A stretch of 64,000 nucleotides of DNA, taken from positions 1 to 64,000 of the forward strand of contig NW_002476033.1 of assembly GCF_000189635.1 (NCBI RefSeq), in the 5' to 3' direction. A program made the translations under genes and the position numbers. The notes under the pieces were generated by a model. That model saw only the letters and a program-made list of their open reading frames with translations. It was not told the origin of the DNA and made no database searches. This stretch comes from Tetrahymena thermophila SB210 (taxonomy: Eukaryota > Ciliophora > Oligohymenophorea > Hymenostomatida > Tetrahymenidae). Positions 13,015 through 24,793 of this stretch are shown here, in pieces (position 1 is the first letter of the stretch; each line of letters opens with the position of its first letter).

Positions 13015-14180
13015 TCAACGTTAATCATAATAGTTGTTATTATATTAAGGGGGGAATTATTGCTATTGAGAGTGATTGCTCATATTATTTTAAAAGTTAT
13101 TAGGAGGAACCATAGGAATCACACCTCCATTTCTATTTTTATAATAAAAAAAAACATTTTAATTAATCTTTTAATTAATTTGATAAATTTCAAAATAATT
13201 CATATGCCTATTTTAAATATAATAATAAAATGGTTTGCTAAATGACTTATAAATGAAATTATTATTCTAAAAGGCATATAAAATAATCAATCAATCAATC
13301 AATCAATTTTGTATAAAAAAAGTATTTAGTTACTGAGGAGGAGGTTAGTAAGGGTAATATTAATTGGGTTATCCTTAGGGGTAATATGGCTATTGCACTT
13401 AGGGAGGATATTTTTGCTATTATTGAGAGTAACTAATGTGCTATTAATTAGGGTGAACAAACTATTGCTATTGTTATACTCTCTACTATTGTAAAGAGTA
13501 GTATGAGATTTCTTGGAGAGTCTCGAAAAACTCATTAAAGGTAATACTTTAGTCACCATTTTTGTCAAAAATTGTGAATGTGCAATTTAATTCTTCTTCA
13601 GTTAAATCTGGGTCAACCTTTTTTAAAAGCTTTGAGAACTCACTGATGTCCAACTGCTTATCATCTGATTTATCATACTTACTGAATAAATCTCCAAGAT
13701 TTATGTTGTATTTTTAAATTGCAAATTGTAACTTCTTGATTGCATAATTTGCTCTTTCAACGGATTCCCTTCTGCTGTGACTCAAATTCTAATTCTAATT
13801 ATTTAAGAAATTTTATGCAAATCCACTTTGCTTTTATTGGATTGGCATGGGGGCTTATTAACTAGCAGGAGAATTATTTCCTGAATTGCTAACTAAATTA
13901 GTTCCGGTTTATGTATTTTATCTATTTTAAGTAAAAATAAATATGAAATATCTTTAATAATTGATTTAATTAATTAATTAACAAATTTAAAATTAAGAAA
14001 TAATCTAAACAAAATGAAAAGATGGATTGATTAATTTATTTATTATAAATTATTTTGGGTTTTTACTGATTTTTGTTATGTGAAATAGTAGAAAGAAATA
14101 AAAAATAATGAAATAAAAATCTATGTTTAATATTCGAAATATAAATATTACTATTTATTCCTCCTCTTTAGCGAAAACAT
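13015..14180 (-). CDS. EF-hand calcium-binding protein with Q/N/P-rich tail
   Basis: Three exons (14180-14152, 13921-13334, 13132-13015) join in phase to 245 codons, 244 residues, ending at TGA 13015-13017. Two adjacent EF-h and loops are complete: DKSDDKQLDISE and DKNGDQSITFNE, each with acidic positions 1, 3 or 5 and a glutamate at 12, so both should bind Ca2+. They are followed by a tail rich in Gln, Pro, Tyr and Asn (YYPQGQPNQYYPYQPPPQ), and the last exon gives NGGVIPMVPPNNF and a Q-run. The introns, 201 and 230 bases, are long for this genome. The second intron contains an AATC microsatellite that would cause a premature TGA if read through. The first exon (MFSLKRRNK) is the least certain part. 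The gene lies 381 bases downstream of an EF-hand kinase on the same strand. Confidence 0.8.
13286..13306. repeat. AATC microsatellite inside an intron
   Basis: About five tandem AATC units lie within the 13133-13333 intron of the EF-hand gene. Read on the coding strand they give TTGATTGA, which contains stop codons, so retention of this intron would truncate the protein. Confidence 0.85.
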
Positions 14181-14283
14181 AAATTTGAAAATAAAAATTA
14201 TACTTTAAAATGTTATAAATTTAATATTTTTATAATTTTTAAAAATATATTTCCAAGAATTTGAAACTTTATTTGATTTATGA

Positions 14284-14333
14284 GTGGATGGATGGATGAA
14301 TGAATGGATGATGGATGTAATTAATGAATGAAT
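14284..14333. repeat. GGAT/GAAT simple repeat
   Basis: A run of imperfect GGAT and GAAT tetranucleotides lies between the EF-hand gene and the kinase gene. It has no coding role that I can see. Confidence 0.8.
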
Positions 14334-14561
14334 TTAAGTATGGGAGATAATAATGCTGTTATTTATTTTCATCAAAAGGAATTAAATTGGAGACTAATAC
14401 ATTTTACACACACTAGACTGACTAACTACATGTAGTACTTCCACTAACTAACTGAATGAAAATCAAGCGCAAATAAAAATATGCTTGCTTTAGAGTGCAT
14501 TTTTTAAAATTATTAATTTTGAGTGAGGCTTGGTTAGTAATATTTATTTTCTTTATTATTT

Positions 14562-16729
14562 TCATGCTTATTCATTTTTTTACCTCGTTATGGCTTGAGT
14601 TGTTGGAACCTAGGCATTCATTTTTGTACTCATTACTACATCGTTATTTGAAAGCCACTTTGTAAATTCTTCAAAACTGATAGTGTTGTCTTTATCGTCA
14701 TCAAATTTATTGAAAATGTATTCGATTTCCGATCTATCTAATGTATTATCAATGCTTTTCATTAACTTTGAAAATTCCTTCATTTCAAGTTTTGAATCGT
14801 GGGAGAAGTCGTACTTCTTGAAAAGATCTTCTAGATCGATACGATTCTTGTATATATTCTATCTCAACTCATTTATAATGTACTTAGCCTTATCTTCCAT
14901 TTAATCGAATTGGCTAGTAAATTTCTAAAAATATCCTTAGAATACAGGATGTTTGTACACATCAGTCCATTCCATTCTATCCTTTTCATCTATTTTTAAG
15001 CATCTAGTTATGAAATCCTTGGAGAGATCAGAGACATTGTATGCAGGGTCGAACTCAAGAGGTTTTGTTTAAATGTTCTTTACTAGTTGGTATTATGAGT
15101 TAGCAGTGTAAGGAGTTTTTCCGTAAAGCATTTCATAAAAAATGAAAGCAAGTGACCATAAATCGCTCTTTGCTGTCTTTTGATTTTATTAAAATTTAAA
15201 AAATTTAACTTATTTCCAAAGCAATAAACATGTTTTTAATTTTATTATTTCATTTTTAAAAAATGATCTCCATTTATTTAGCTCGAATGAAAAATTAGAT
15301 TTCTTTTTGCTTTTTAAAATTTTTACTATTCTATTTGATTTATATCACTATTTTTATCTAATATTAAATTGGCTAAATTAATAATTTATTATGCAATAAA
15401 ATGTATAACAAGCAGCTTAAAAAATTTAATATTTGGTTTCGATTAAATTAAAAATAGGTGACTTAGTAAGAGCTAGCTAGCTTCATAGTTTTTTATAATA
15501 TTTATAACCTACTGAAGAAATTTTTTAAATTAAAATTTGATAACAATATTAACTTTATTCATAATATATATTTATCATAAACTCACTATTAAAAATTTAA
15601 ATATTCCTTTGTTGTTTGAATTTATTTTCTATATTTTTAAAAAAAATAGTTTCGTGCTTTGTTTTGCTTTTTTCATATTTGATGTAAAATAAATCAAAAA
15701 ACCTTTTATTTGTTCAATACTTTAAAATGCTTATTGTTTGATCAAAGACCTTTGGATTTAAATTCAGAAAGGGAAATAATTATAAATGCTGTTTTTTAAA
15801 AGTTGATTGCCTATTGAGGTTAATTAGTTAGTTTTACTAATATTTTGCTTATTGCAAACTTTTATCTTTTGAAGTTTTTCTTTTATTTTTCCAATTATTA
15901 AAAACTAATAAAAACTAAACAAGACAAAATTTCAAAATTCAGCGAGGGATATTATAAATTTTTAAAAAGTATTGATGTAAGCTTGTTTGCTTCGTCTTAG
16001 TATCTTGTGAAGTACATTCAAAAATTGGAGCTGAAACAGTGAAAAACAAAAAATGAAATGAATATTTTTATATTTATTTACATATTTTTCATGCATAAGA
16101 ATCTAAGGGCTCATATAAAGGGGAGTACCAACCAAGGAGGTAAGCATTTATCTTTAGAAGTTATCAACAGTACGAGCGAAACCAAAGTCTGCAAGCTTGT
16201 GCTAATTGCCCTTGATTAATATATTTTCAGGCTTGAGATCTCTATGAATGATACCATTCTTTAGGAGATCCATGAAGCCATTCAATAAATCCTTCATGAC
16301 ATTGAGGGATTCTTGTTCAGAAAGATTCTTTCTTTTTTTAAGTTCAGAACGGAAATCGCCTCCGTCACAATATTCCTAAATTATATAATAATTGTTGGAT
16401 GTTTCCAATACATCAATCAAGTCAACAACGTATTCGCTCTTTAACTTCTTCATAATTTAGATTTCTGAAAAAAGACCGTTCATTAAATATTCATCATTTT
16501 GAATCTACTTTTTCTCAATCATTTTGATTGCCACCAATTGTCCATTTTCGGTATTCTTTCCTTTAAAAACTTTACCGAAAGAACCTTGTCCTAATACACT
16601 TGAAAGCTAGAAATGATATTTGTCAATCTTCTTTGTTTCTTAATTATTGTTCTATTTGTTTTATAAAATAATATAAGTTTATTCTCATTTTACATTTGTT
16701 TTTAAAAACATTTTTGTGCAGTTGGTCAT
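14562..16729 (-). CDS. EF-hand protein kinase (CDPK/ULK-like, 406 aa)
   Basis: Three exons (16729-16694, 16651-16082, 15176-14562) join in phase to 407 codons. The catalytic domain has the Gly loop LGQGSFGKVF, the ATP-binding lysine in VAIKMI, the catalytic loop HRDLKPEN, the magnesium motif DFG and an activation segment ending GTPLYMSPQIL, then DLWSLAF. Two EF-hands follow, with loops DFSHDSKLEMKE and DDDKDNTISFEE, so Ca2+ should regulate the kinase. Classic CDPKs have four EF-hands; this one has two, and its activation segment looks like the ULK/ATG1 branch of ciliate kinases. The second intron, 15177-16081, is 905 bases, far longer than its neighbours. A different first exon beginning at ATG 16889 (MRKRANTLFK...) with donor near 16788 also joins in phase and avoids a 42-base intron, so the start is uncertain. 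Confidence 0.87.
15177..16081 (-). other. Unusually long (905-base) kinase intron
   Basis: The donor follows the codons for HEKY and the acceptor precedes TAKSDLWSLAF, phase 0 on both sides, so the splice is convincing. At 905 bases it is about fifteen times the usual intron in this window. Its sequence is AT-rich with a few more mixed stretches (about 15455-15520 and 15930-16060). No open frame or clear structured RNA is visible in it. Confidence 0.8.
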
Positions 16730-17414
16730 TTATTTATTTATCTATCTTTACAAATTTATGGAGTTAAGGATGTGAAAGATTGCTTTTTACTTTCTAGTTT
16801 AAAAGGCTTTCCTAAGTTTTTAGGGCTTGCCCCTACTGAATGAGGAGTTAATTTGATATTTTAAAGAGGGTGTTTGCTCTTTTCCTCATTTGTAGAAAGA
16901 ACAAGATGAATATATTTTTTGTAAGTTGTATTTATCGTTTTTATTTTGCCTTTTTTGTAAAAATACATTAAGCGGCTGGAAGACTAATGAGTTGAAATCG
17001 ATTCCAAAAGCTAAACTACTCTTTTTATTTAACAAATACTTTGCCGCTAACTCCTCAACCAACTGCATATTGTGAGTAAAAACTCGAAGCAGATAATTGT
17101 GTTGTAGTAAAGAACATTTTCAATTTCAAATACTATACCATTTTGATTATTTTGCTATGGGTTAATCTTGAATTTTTCTTATTATTTGACGATGAACTCT
17201 CTTCTTCTTCTTATTTCTTTCTTCTTTTCTTAATTAAATTATTTCTTCTTCTTTGATTTCAATAATTTTTTATGAACAAAACGAAGGTTTTTATTTCTTT
17301 ATATATTTTTTGATTTTATTTTTATTATTAATTAATGCAAATTAATGAGGGCCTATATTTACTATATATTTTTATTATTTCACTCTAATTTCATTAATTG
17401 TATAAACTTCATCT

Positions 17415-17470
17415 ATGCATGCATACATGCATACTTGATTGATTGATTGATAAATAGATAAATTGATTGA
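17415..17470. repeat. Compound CATGCATACATG / GATT simple repeat
   Basis: Alternating ATGCATGCATAC-type units pass directly into GATT tetranucleotides. A low-complexity intergenic tract. Confidence 0.8.
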
Positions 17471-18698
17471 TTTTTTATTAATTTATTAAATGCCCTCTTA
17501 AATTATCACCAATTTTTATTAATTTATTTATCTTTAGACAAAGTAATTGCTAGCTACTTCACTATTTTAGGGTAACCTTCAATTCCATTGAATTTAGAAG
17601 TAATTTTTTTTAACAAGGGACACATACATACGAATGCATTATTCCCTATTTATTTGTTTATTTTATTGTTTTAACTTGTGAATCTATATGCTTGCAGATA
17701 TTTATTTGTTTTTTAATTAAAAACTACCCTCGATTTTGACAAGAACAAGCTTGCTCTTTTTGCACATTTTTTTCTGTTCGCTTTAAATCAGAAATTAATT
17801 AAATTATGTGTGAAAGCTAAAGTAATAGAGATATGATTGTTATTAAAATGCATAATCGTTCATCAAATATTAGACTTTTGATTTATTATTTTTTCTCCTT
17901 TTTCAACCTCAATTTTTAAAATTTAGATGCCTTAAAAATATATCTTTTTCTTTTCTTTTACTCTTTCTCTCACCGTTCTTTTAATTCTTGAAATAGCCAT
18001 TTCTCAAACAAACTAAAGACATTACCTAATAAATAACATTTTATTAAACAATCAAAGGCTCACTAAATTCATAAAGCTTTTTCAAAGATAATACAACATA
18101 CATACTTTCTCCTATTAGAGAAAAAAGGCTTGACTATTTGAAGTAATAAATTTCAATTCAAATTAATAACTAAACTAAGATAAATACGCACCTCATCACA
18201 AAAAAAAAAAAAGAAGTAAAGATTATGTTACAATTTTCAAATTAAAAATTAAATATTTAATAATTATTAACCAATAAATGATAAATATTCTTGAGATATG
18301 CATTTGTTCCTTTGCAATAATTTATTTGAAAAAATACTTCATTATAAAATTTATTGAAATAAATACTTCTATTCTATCAATCATATCTACTCATTAGATA
18401 TTTAAAAAAAATATCAGTATTTGTCTAAAATTTAGAAAAAACGCATCACATTTAAAGAAGTTTTTGTAATCAAAAATAAATGTTTTTTCAACAAATAATA
18501 AAAAAAATCTATTGAAATCACTAAATAAAATTTGATTTATACTTTTACTGATAATAAATTTCTCCTAATTATCCTATTCTTGAATAAAATATTATTATTA
18601 CTCTTTCAAATATCTTTTAGATTTATTTTCTATCGTACTTTCTTAAATAATTAAAAATTTAATTAAAAAATTAGGCAGATTAGACTAAAAGATATCGC

Positions 18699-18720
18699 GC
18701 TTTTATCAAATGATAAAAGC
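18699..18720. repeat. Perfect 10-base inverted repeat with 2-base loop
   Basis: GCTTTTATCA and TGATAAAAGC form a perfect 10-base stem around AA. It stands out because it carries GC pairs at the base in otherwise AT-rich intergenic DNA. It could be a transcript hairpin, a protein-binding palindrome or chance. Confidence 0.6.
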
Positions 18721-19675
18721 AAAGCATTTTCACATTCCAAAATAATCATACAAATTTATTTTATTATTTGTTTAAGATTTCAATGATAATTAAATTTTAA
18801 TAAACTTAGTCAATATTCCAAAAATTTAAAAAGCCAATATTATTTTTAAAATATCTTCAAAATTAAATTTATGAACAAACAAAATGAATGCAACAAGTAA
18901 TTGAACAACCAAATTTTATCAATAGAAATATTTTTTAGTCTAAATAATGTTAAGTCTATAAAAATATTATTTATGTATGTATTTATGTTTCTAATAAGCG
19001 ATTCTCTAGTATTAAATTGAAATCAAACAACCTCAAAATTTTGCTATTATCATTAAAAATAAAATTGAAAAAATATTATGCAAATTACCTTTCATAACAT
19101 GAGTATTTTAGATATTCAGATTGCAAATAATTTTTTGATGAGAAAAGATAGTAGAGAGATGTAATTTTAAGTATATAGATTCAAAAAGGTAGTTTACCTA
19201 TTTCATTTGTTGGGATATAAGCCTAGTTTAATAAAATTTGATAGGTGAGTAATCTAAATAAATAAAATTCAAATATCTAACATTCATGCGTTAAGGATTT
19301 TGATCAATAAATTTGTCTATCTCAAAATATTTTTAAAGACTAGTGAAAAACGAATGGTTGAATACTAAACAATTAAAAAATTAATTATTTGTTTAACAAT
19401 ATTTCTTTTTATAAGATATTTTGATATTATAATAATTTTTTTTGGATCTTTACCCATTTTTTACTATTTATAAAAAAAAATATTGAAGTTCAATAAGCGC
19501 TTTAAGATTGGCATTTAGAGATTAAAAATTAGAATTAATACGAAATACAAATAATATTGGATGCATGAGTAGTTACTTAGGTAAGTTTTACTGTAATTAA
19601 TTAGGTTTTTTTATTTTAAATTAAAAAGAAATGTTAAATTTATGCTTGATAGGCTTTTCTATTCTTTTTTTTTCT

Positions 19676-22312
19676 TCATTTTTACTTTGTTTTTGTTTAT
19701 TTTTTTGGAGGAGAGCGATCTTTTTAATTTTTATACTTCTCTTCAAGTTACTACAAAGTTAAAACCTTTTATGATTTTGGTCCATTATTATTATCGCCAA
19801 AATCTAAATCTATCTCTCCTTCATCATAATCTTAATAATTATTATCATCATCTTCATCTATTTTACTATTTTTGTCTATTTTTAGGTTTTTGCTTTATGG
19901 TTTGTCTTTTAATTCTAATGCACATACTTCGCTGCAAAACCAACTAGCCTTAGCGAATGTTGCTTTTTCTTTTAATTCTTATTTGCCACACAAGCAAGTT
20001 ATCTATAAATAATAAAATTTAAGAATATTTACATAATTAAAATTTTTATTACATAGCTTGAGCCTTTGTATACTGATAAGCAATTGGTAGAACAAAAATT
20101 TTTAATATTAAATGTTTTTTCTTCACCTAAGGGTACTAATTTATAACAATTATAACAAGAAATTTTATCAATATCTCTCTTAGGCTTCCTACCATAGCTA
20201 GGGTCAGTCTTTGGATCTGTTTCTATTTAAGCATCTGTCTGATAAGGGAAACCTTCGTTAGACCAGCTATCTCCACCTGAGGAATAAAAGAAAGGAGTTT
20301 TTTGAGTTGGAGCTTTTTCTTTATCTTATTTATCTACTATCTCTAAATCTATTGGAGGTTGATATGAATTTTTTGCAAATCCTCTTATTGTTCCATCCTC
20401 ATCTTCTGTGCTTTTATTCCTTCTTAGCAATTTAACTGGATGATCTCTTTCATTATTGACAACATTCTCTGCAAATCTATATAATTTATTCAATTTAAAA
20501 TGATCCATAAAAAATCAGAATTAAATGATGTCTCAAGTCAAGACAGTTTGATTTTATAAAACATTTTTTTTGATTTTGTAATGATTGATCATACCTAACA
20601 GATTTTTTTCTATCTGCTGTTGAAAGATTAGCCCTTTCGTTTTCTAAATTGTTTTCAATCACATTTTTCTTTCCTTAGCCTCTAAACTCCATTAATGCTT
20701 CTAAAAAAGATTTGTGAGATTCTTCTTCATTAAAATTACCATTTAGAAGCTCTCCTCCCTTTGATTCATTTTATGAATTTGTTGTTGCAGTTGATGAAGA
20801 TATTCTATAATTCGAGTCGTATTAATCTTGCTCTTCTGTTGGAGGCTCTAATTCCTCTAAATCTGTTCTCTATACTCTTGGGTACAAAACAATATTTTTA
20901 ACTTTGGAACTTTCTCCTTATTAATCTTTCATTTCTTTTTTTAAGTGTAATTCATCGAATTATTTTTATTCTTCCTTCAACACCTCTATTCTCTTTTATA
21001 TCTTAATTTAATGGCCAGCTGGAATCTTCATTGAGTTCATTATCTCGGTATTTATTTCTAAAATTTTATTTATATAGCTTATTGCATTTTTGAAAATTTA
21101 TTTTCACTGTGTTAAATTAAAAATTTAAAAATATTCAATATATTTGTTTATTCTATTAAGTTTTTTGTGATTAGAATAATTTAAGAGATGAAATTAACAT
21201 TTTTTATACCTAAAATAGTTTCGAGGTCATCAAAACCATTATCTTCAAAAGCTTGTTGATATTACAGCAAGTTTACAGTAGAAAGAAATTAATGAACTTC
21301 CTTCTGAAGTTCCTTTTATTAATTTAAATGTTTTAATAGGTTGGATTCAGCTTAAGTTTTTTTTTGAGAATAAGCATTTACTTGAGTAGTGTTTTAAGAC
21401 AACTCATTTAGCTTAGTTTCTATTACTTTTCTTGGCTTTCTATTTGGGTTTTATACCAGAAAATCGTATTCAGAATTGTTTTTATCAGTTTAAATTTCTT
21501 CTTTATCTTCTTTAGTATCAGTCTACTAAGTGAATGAAGTCATGGAAGATGAAGCTTATTGCTAAACTGAATTATCGAAACTTTAATTTAAAGTTTTTCT
21601 AAAAGAAGAATTTAAATTATTTTCGTTTTCTTTTCCTTTTTCCTTTTCCTTTCCATTTAAGGAAGTATTTAAAGCAGAACGTGAGCTTTAATTTGAACTT
21701 GGTCCTTTATTTTATTTTATTTTATTTGCATTTATATTAATTTAATTCTACTTAGGAAAGATGCAATTCTTGTTTACTTGAATTTGGTAAGTTAGATGGA
21801 CGTTTTAAAATTTTGCTTTAAACCTAATTAGTCTCTGGTTTTGTATAATTGCCTATCTTCAATGTTGGGGGTTTTATAACTGGCTTGCTAGTGCTAGATG
21901 AAGTATTTGAAGATTACTATGTCAAATTTAAATTTTTTTTATCAAGAACCTAATTTGCATAATCTATATTTTAGTGAAACTTTAATTTATATTATCATCT
22001 TTTAATTCCAAAGCATTACTTTTTATTGGCTAATCAGTGGTTGATGTTTTCCATCTAGATCCACTTGTTCTCATGCTAATTTGTAATTTTTGTAAAAAAA
22101 GTTTCATTAAAATTTGTTTTATCATAGCAAATAATAATTATTATTCATTACTTCTCCTCTCTTTTAGTCTTCTCTTTATTCATAGCTTACTTTAACTGCA
22201 ATAATTTGTCTTCCTATATTAAATAACAAAATAGCTCATCATTTATCTTTCCAAAATTGAATCTATTTTTCTATGTTTCTTAACAAATATTAAATAAATT
22301 TGATAAATACAT
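19676..22312 (-). CDS. SAM-domain protein with PP1-docking motif and two CxxC zinc fingers
   Basis: The gene starts at ATG 22312 (MYLSNLFNIC) and ends at TGA 19676-19678. Resolved introns are 22076-22151, one from about 21205 to 21080 inside the SAM domain, 20477-20594, and one near 20000-20055; exon joins between about 21720 and 21960 are not resolved. After a helical, charged N-terminus and an S/N/Q-rich stretch, a SAM domain reads FLSTVNLLQYQQAFEDNGFD then KIPAGHQI. A coiled coil follows, then SFLEALMEFRG, then KSVRFAEN, which matches the RVxF docking motif for protein phosphatase 1 and is completed only by splicing out 20477-20594. The C-terminus has two similar zinc fingers, CYNCYK...FCSTNC and CLCGK...FCSEVC, and a basic/acidic tail. 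This suggests a scaffold that brings PP1 to a structure; the place of action is unknown. I do not recognise an orthologue. Confidence 0.8.
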
Positions 22313-23217
22313 TTTTCTTGACTTCGCTTTCTAAAGTATTAGATGATTATGACTTCCTAAATATATTGAAAAAATGTTTATTAATTTTTTATCTGAAATT
22401 ACTAAAATAAATTTACTTTGGATTTGAAACTCCTCTCCTCATCTTCGCTTTATCAACTTACTTAAATTATGTATTTATGAATTTATCTATTTATCTGTAA
22501 TTTATTTTAAACGATAAAATACTGATGATAAATAAATAATTATGATTTGACTTTTTTAATCAAAATTTAAAAATAATCAAAGTAATTCAAACTAAATTTT
22601 ATGCATAAATTGTCCATTAATAGTATCAGATCTTGCAAAAAACAAATAACACTGTGATGAATATCTTCTGCATCATAACTTAAGATAATCAAGATATTAA
22701 GTATTTAAATTCATTAAAAATTACAAAAAAAATAATTTAATCATATTTTTTCATTGATTTATAATTTTTAAATCAAATTAATATTTTTAAATTGGTAAAT
22801 AAAATTATTTTCAAAAACTTTAATAATTAAAAACTATAAAAAAAATAAAATAAATTGTTTACTTACTCTAAAATAAAAAATTATAAAATAGCAAAAAAAT
22901 AAAACCAAGAAGAATTGCTTGAAGTATTTATGTATTTGTTTATTGACTCTGCTCTACTTTTTTTAATTATATAAATTTATTTAACAAATTATTATTTTTA
23001 ATAAAATAAATATAATTAATTAGTGAGTTAGTTATTCTCTCTTTATAAATATTTATAGTTAATAATGTATGGTTATTTATAATATAGATAAACATAGAAA
23101 AAGAAAGTAGACCTCGAATAAATAGATAGTTGTTAATTAGATTAAAATTATTAAAAGCTATTCCTTTATATATAAATATATCAGTCAATTAGTTGTATTT
23201 AACATAATCAGTGAATT
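22313..23217. other. Intergenic region
   Basis: This lies upstream of the SAM-domain gene and downstream of the next minus-strand gene. It is AT-rich with A/T homopolymers. A short plus/minus open stretch near 22967-23188 has no coding character. Confidence 0.4.
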
Positions 23218-23910
23218 TCAATTTTTTCTCTGAAGGTAATGATCCCATCTTACTCTGTAGGCTTATATTCCTGAATGATTAGTATGCTTACTTGAATATC
23301 TTTAAGCAGGAAACTCTACTTAGTTAGTAGTTTTCCAGATATTATTCTTTTCTCCATGATAAACTGTTCTATCTCCTATTTATATTGTAGAAATTTTATT
23401 GCGTGGATAATAGAAGTCATTCGATGTATTCAATCTGCTTCTATAGGAATTAGGATTATATCTTTCTAGAGGTTTATTTTGGCCCATTCCTGCGTATGGG
23501 ATAGTTTTTTGCCTATACTGGGTATGAGAAAAGCTATCATTATATGTACTCCTATTCATTGAGTCTGCTACAGTTTTTAAAGGCTTTTCATAAAAAGGTA
23601 CTGCTAAATAAGATTTGTCTGGGCTTTTTACACTTTTTACATAAGAGCATGAATCAATTCGAGTATCTTTAAAAAAATTAGCTGACTTTTCAAATTTTTT
23701 AGGTGTATTATAAACGAATGTGCCCATAGTTGATCTCATCTAACTAGTCTGTGATATGGGAGGAATAGAGCTATAACCTTCTCTAGATGCACATGTTCTT
23801 TATTTGATTTTTGATTGCTAATCATAATCTTGATATGCTTAATATTTTTAACCACTAGAAAACCCTCTAGACTGTTAATGTATATTGCTTCTTTCCAAAT
23901 AATCTTCCAT
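23218..23910 (-). CDS. Small Y/S/T/N-rich protein, possibly axonemal (230 aa)
   Basis: One uninterrupted code-6 frame of 231 codons runs from ATG 23910 to TGA 23218-23220. The composition is balanced and coding-like, richer in GC than the flanks. The protein is basic and rich in Tyr, Ser, Asn and Gln, without membrane segments or catalytic motifs. It has short extended motifs such as TMGTFVYNTPKKF, YAGMGQNKPLERYNP and NIWKTTNQVEF. Extended Tyr/Thr/Asn-rich chains of this size are characteristic of microtubule inner proteins and other axoneme-bound proteins in ciliates, but this is an inference from style, not a recognised match. It is 905 bases upstream of the SAM-domain gene on the same strand. 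Confidence 0.8.
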
Positions 23911-24793
23911 AATAAATTTTATTTTACCTTTTTATTTTATATTTTTACTTACTAAATTAATAAATTTTTGCCAAAGAATAATTATAATTAGTATTTCGCT
24001 GGCTTAATTAATAAATAATTAAAGTAATAAAATTACTACTAACAAAATTTTAATGGCTTAAATAAGGCTAAATTATTGATAAAAAATTTCCATAAATTCA
24101 TTTTGTAAAAAATAAAATAAACACACATATTAAAATAAATTTATTAAATTAAATTAAACTTTTAATGAAGCTGTCAAAAATTTTTGAGATTAAAATTTAA
24201 AAAAATTTCTGTGATTAAATTTTAAAAATATTTCTGATAAGATTATGTAAATATATCAAAAAAATTTTTTATTTATCTACATCAAATAATTAAAACGTCT
24301 AGAAACTTTCATTGAATTAATTATTATAGATATACTGTGTCTAATATAACTTTTTTCTAACTTTTAAAATAAAAAAATGAGTTAAATATTAATTAAAAAT
24401 TTTTATCTCATTCCTGTATAATCAATTCAATCACTTTTTGTATAATTCCATATTCTAGAATAACTATTTATCAATCACATAATACTAAAATAAATAAATG
24501 ATCTTTGTTTTTAAATGGTTTTTTGACTAAAATTTTTTACTTTTAGATTAATTAAATTGATTTAAACAAAAATAATAATTTAAAAAATCGATACCTAGAT
24601 GCTAATGCTAAAGATAAGATTTTAATTAAAACTAAATGTGTCTGAGCTAAATTCGCAAATTTTCAAATTAGATATAATATTTTCTTTTAATTTTTTAAAA
24701 TAATTCCTTAAAAAATTAAAACAAACTAAATTCCTGATAATTTTTTATAATAATTAAAAAAGAAAAAAAAAAGTAATAGTAAATATTAAGAAA
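23911..24793. other. Divergent intergenic region
   Basis: An AT-rich spacer between divergent genes, presumably with both promoters. No coding character or recognisable element is visible. Confidence 0.4.

Larger units (their letters stand above)
16730..19675. other. Long intergenic region with simple repeats
   Basis: Nearly 3 kb without a gene that I can support. The part nearest the kinase (16730-17110) has higher GC content and open frames on minus, so it probably holds the kinase 5' UTR or an alternative first exon. At 17200-17260 there is a pyrimidine-rich CTT-type tract. At 17415-17470 there is a CATG/GATT simple repeat. A small perfect inverted repeat is at 18699-18720. The rest is AT-rich with homopolymers and shows no coding character on either strand. 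Confidence 0.5.

Noticed and set aside
13060-13245. 61-residue plus-strand ORF
   Set aside because: It overlaps the last exon and intron of the minus-strand EF-hand gene and has only low-complexity sequence.
13286-13306. AATC repeats as a CRISPR-like or functional array
   Set aside because: A simple tetranucleotide microsatellite without spacers, inside an intron.
15975-16045. Box C/D snoRNA-like sequence (GATGTA...CTGA) in the kinase intron
   Set aside because: The boxes are weak and the flanks do not form a terminal stem; kept only as a suggestion to test.
19642-19947. 101-residue plus-strand ORF rich in Phe, Leu and Tyr
   Set aside because: It is antisense to the zinc-finger exon of the minus-strand SAM-domain gene, which has much better coding character.
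20326-20508. Apparent gene start MDHFKLNKLYRFAENVV on minus
   Set aside because: The ATG lies inside intron 20477-20594; splicing in phase joins KKSV to RFAENV and makes it part of the SAM-domain gene.
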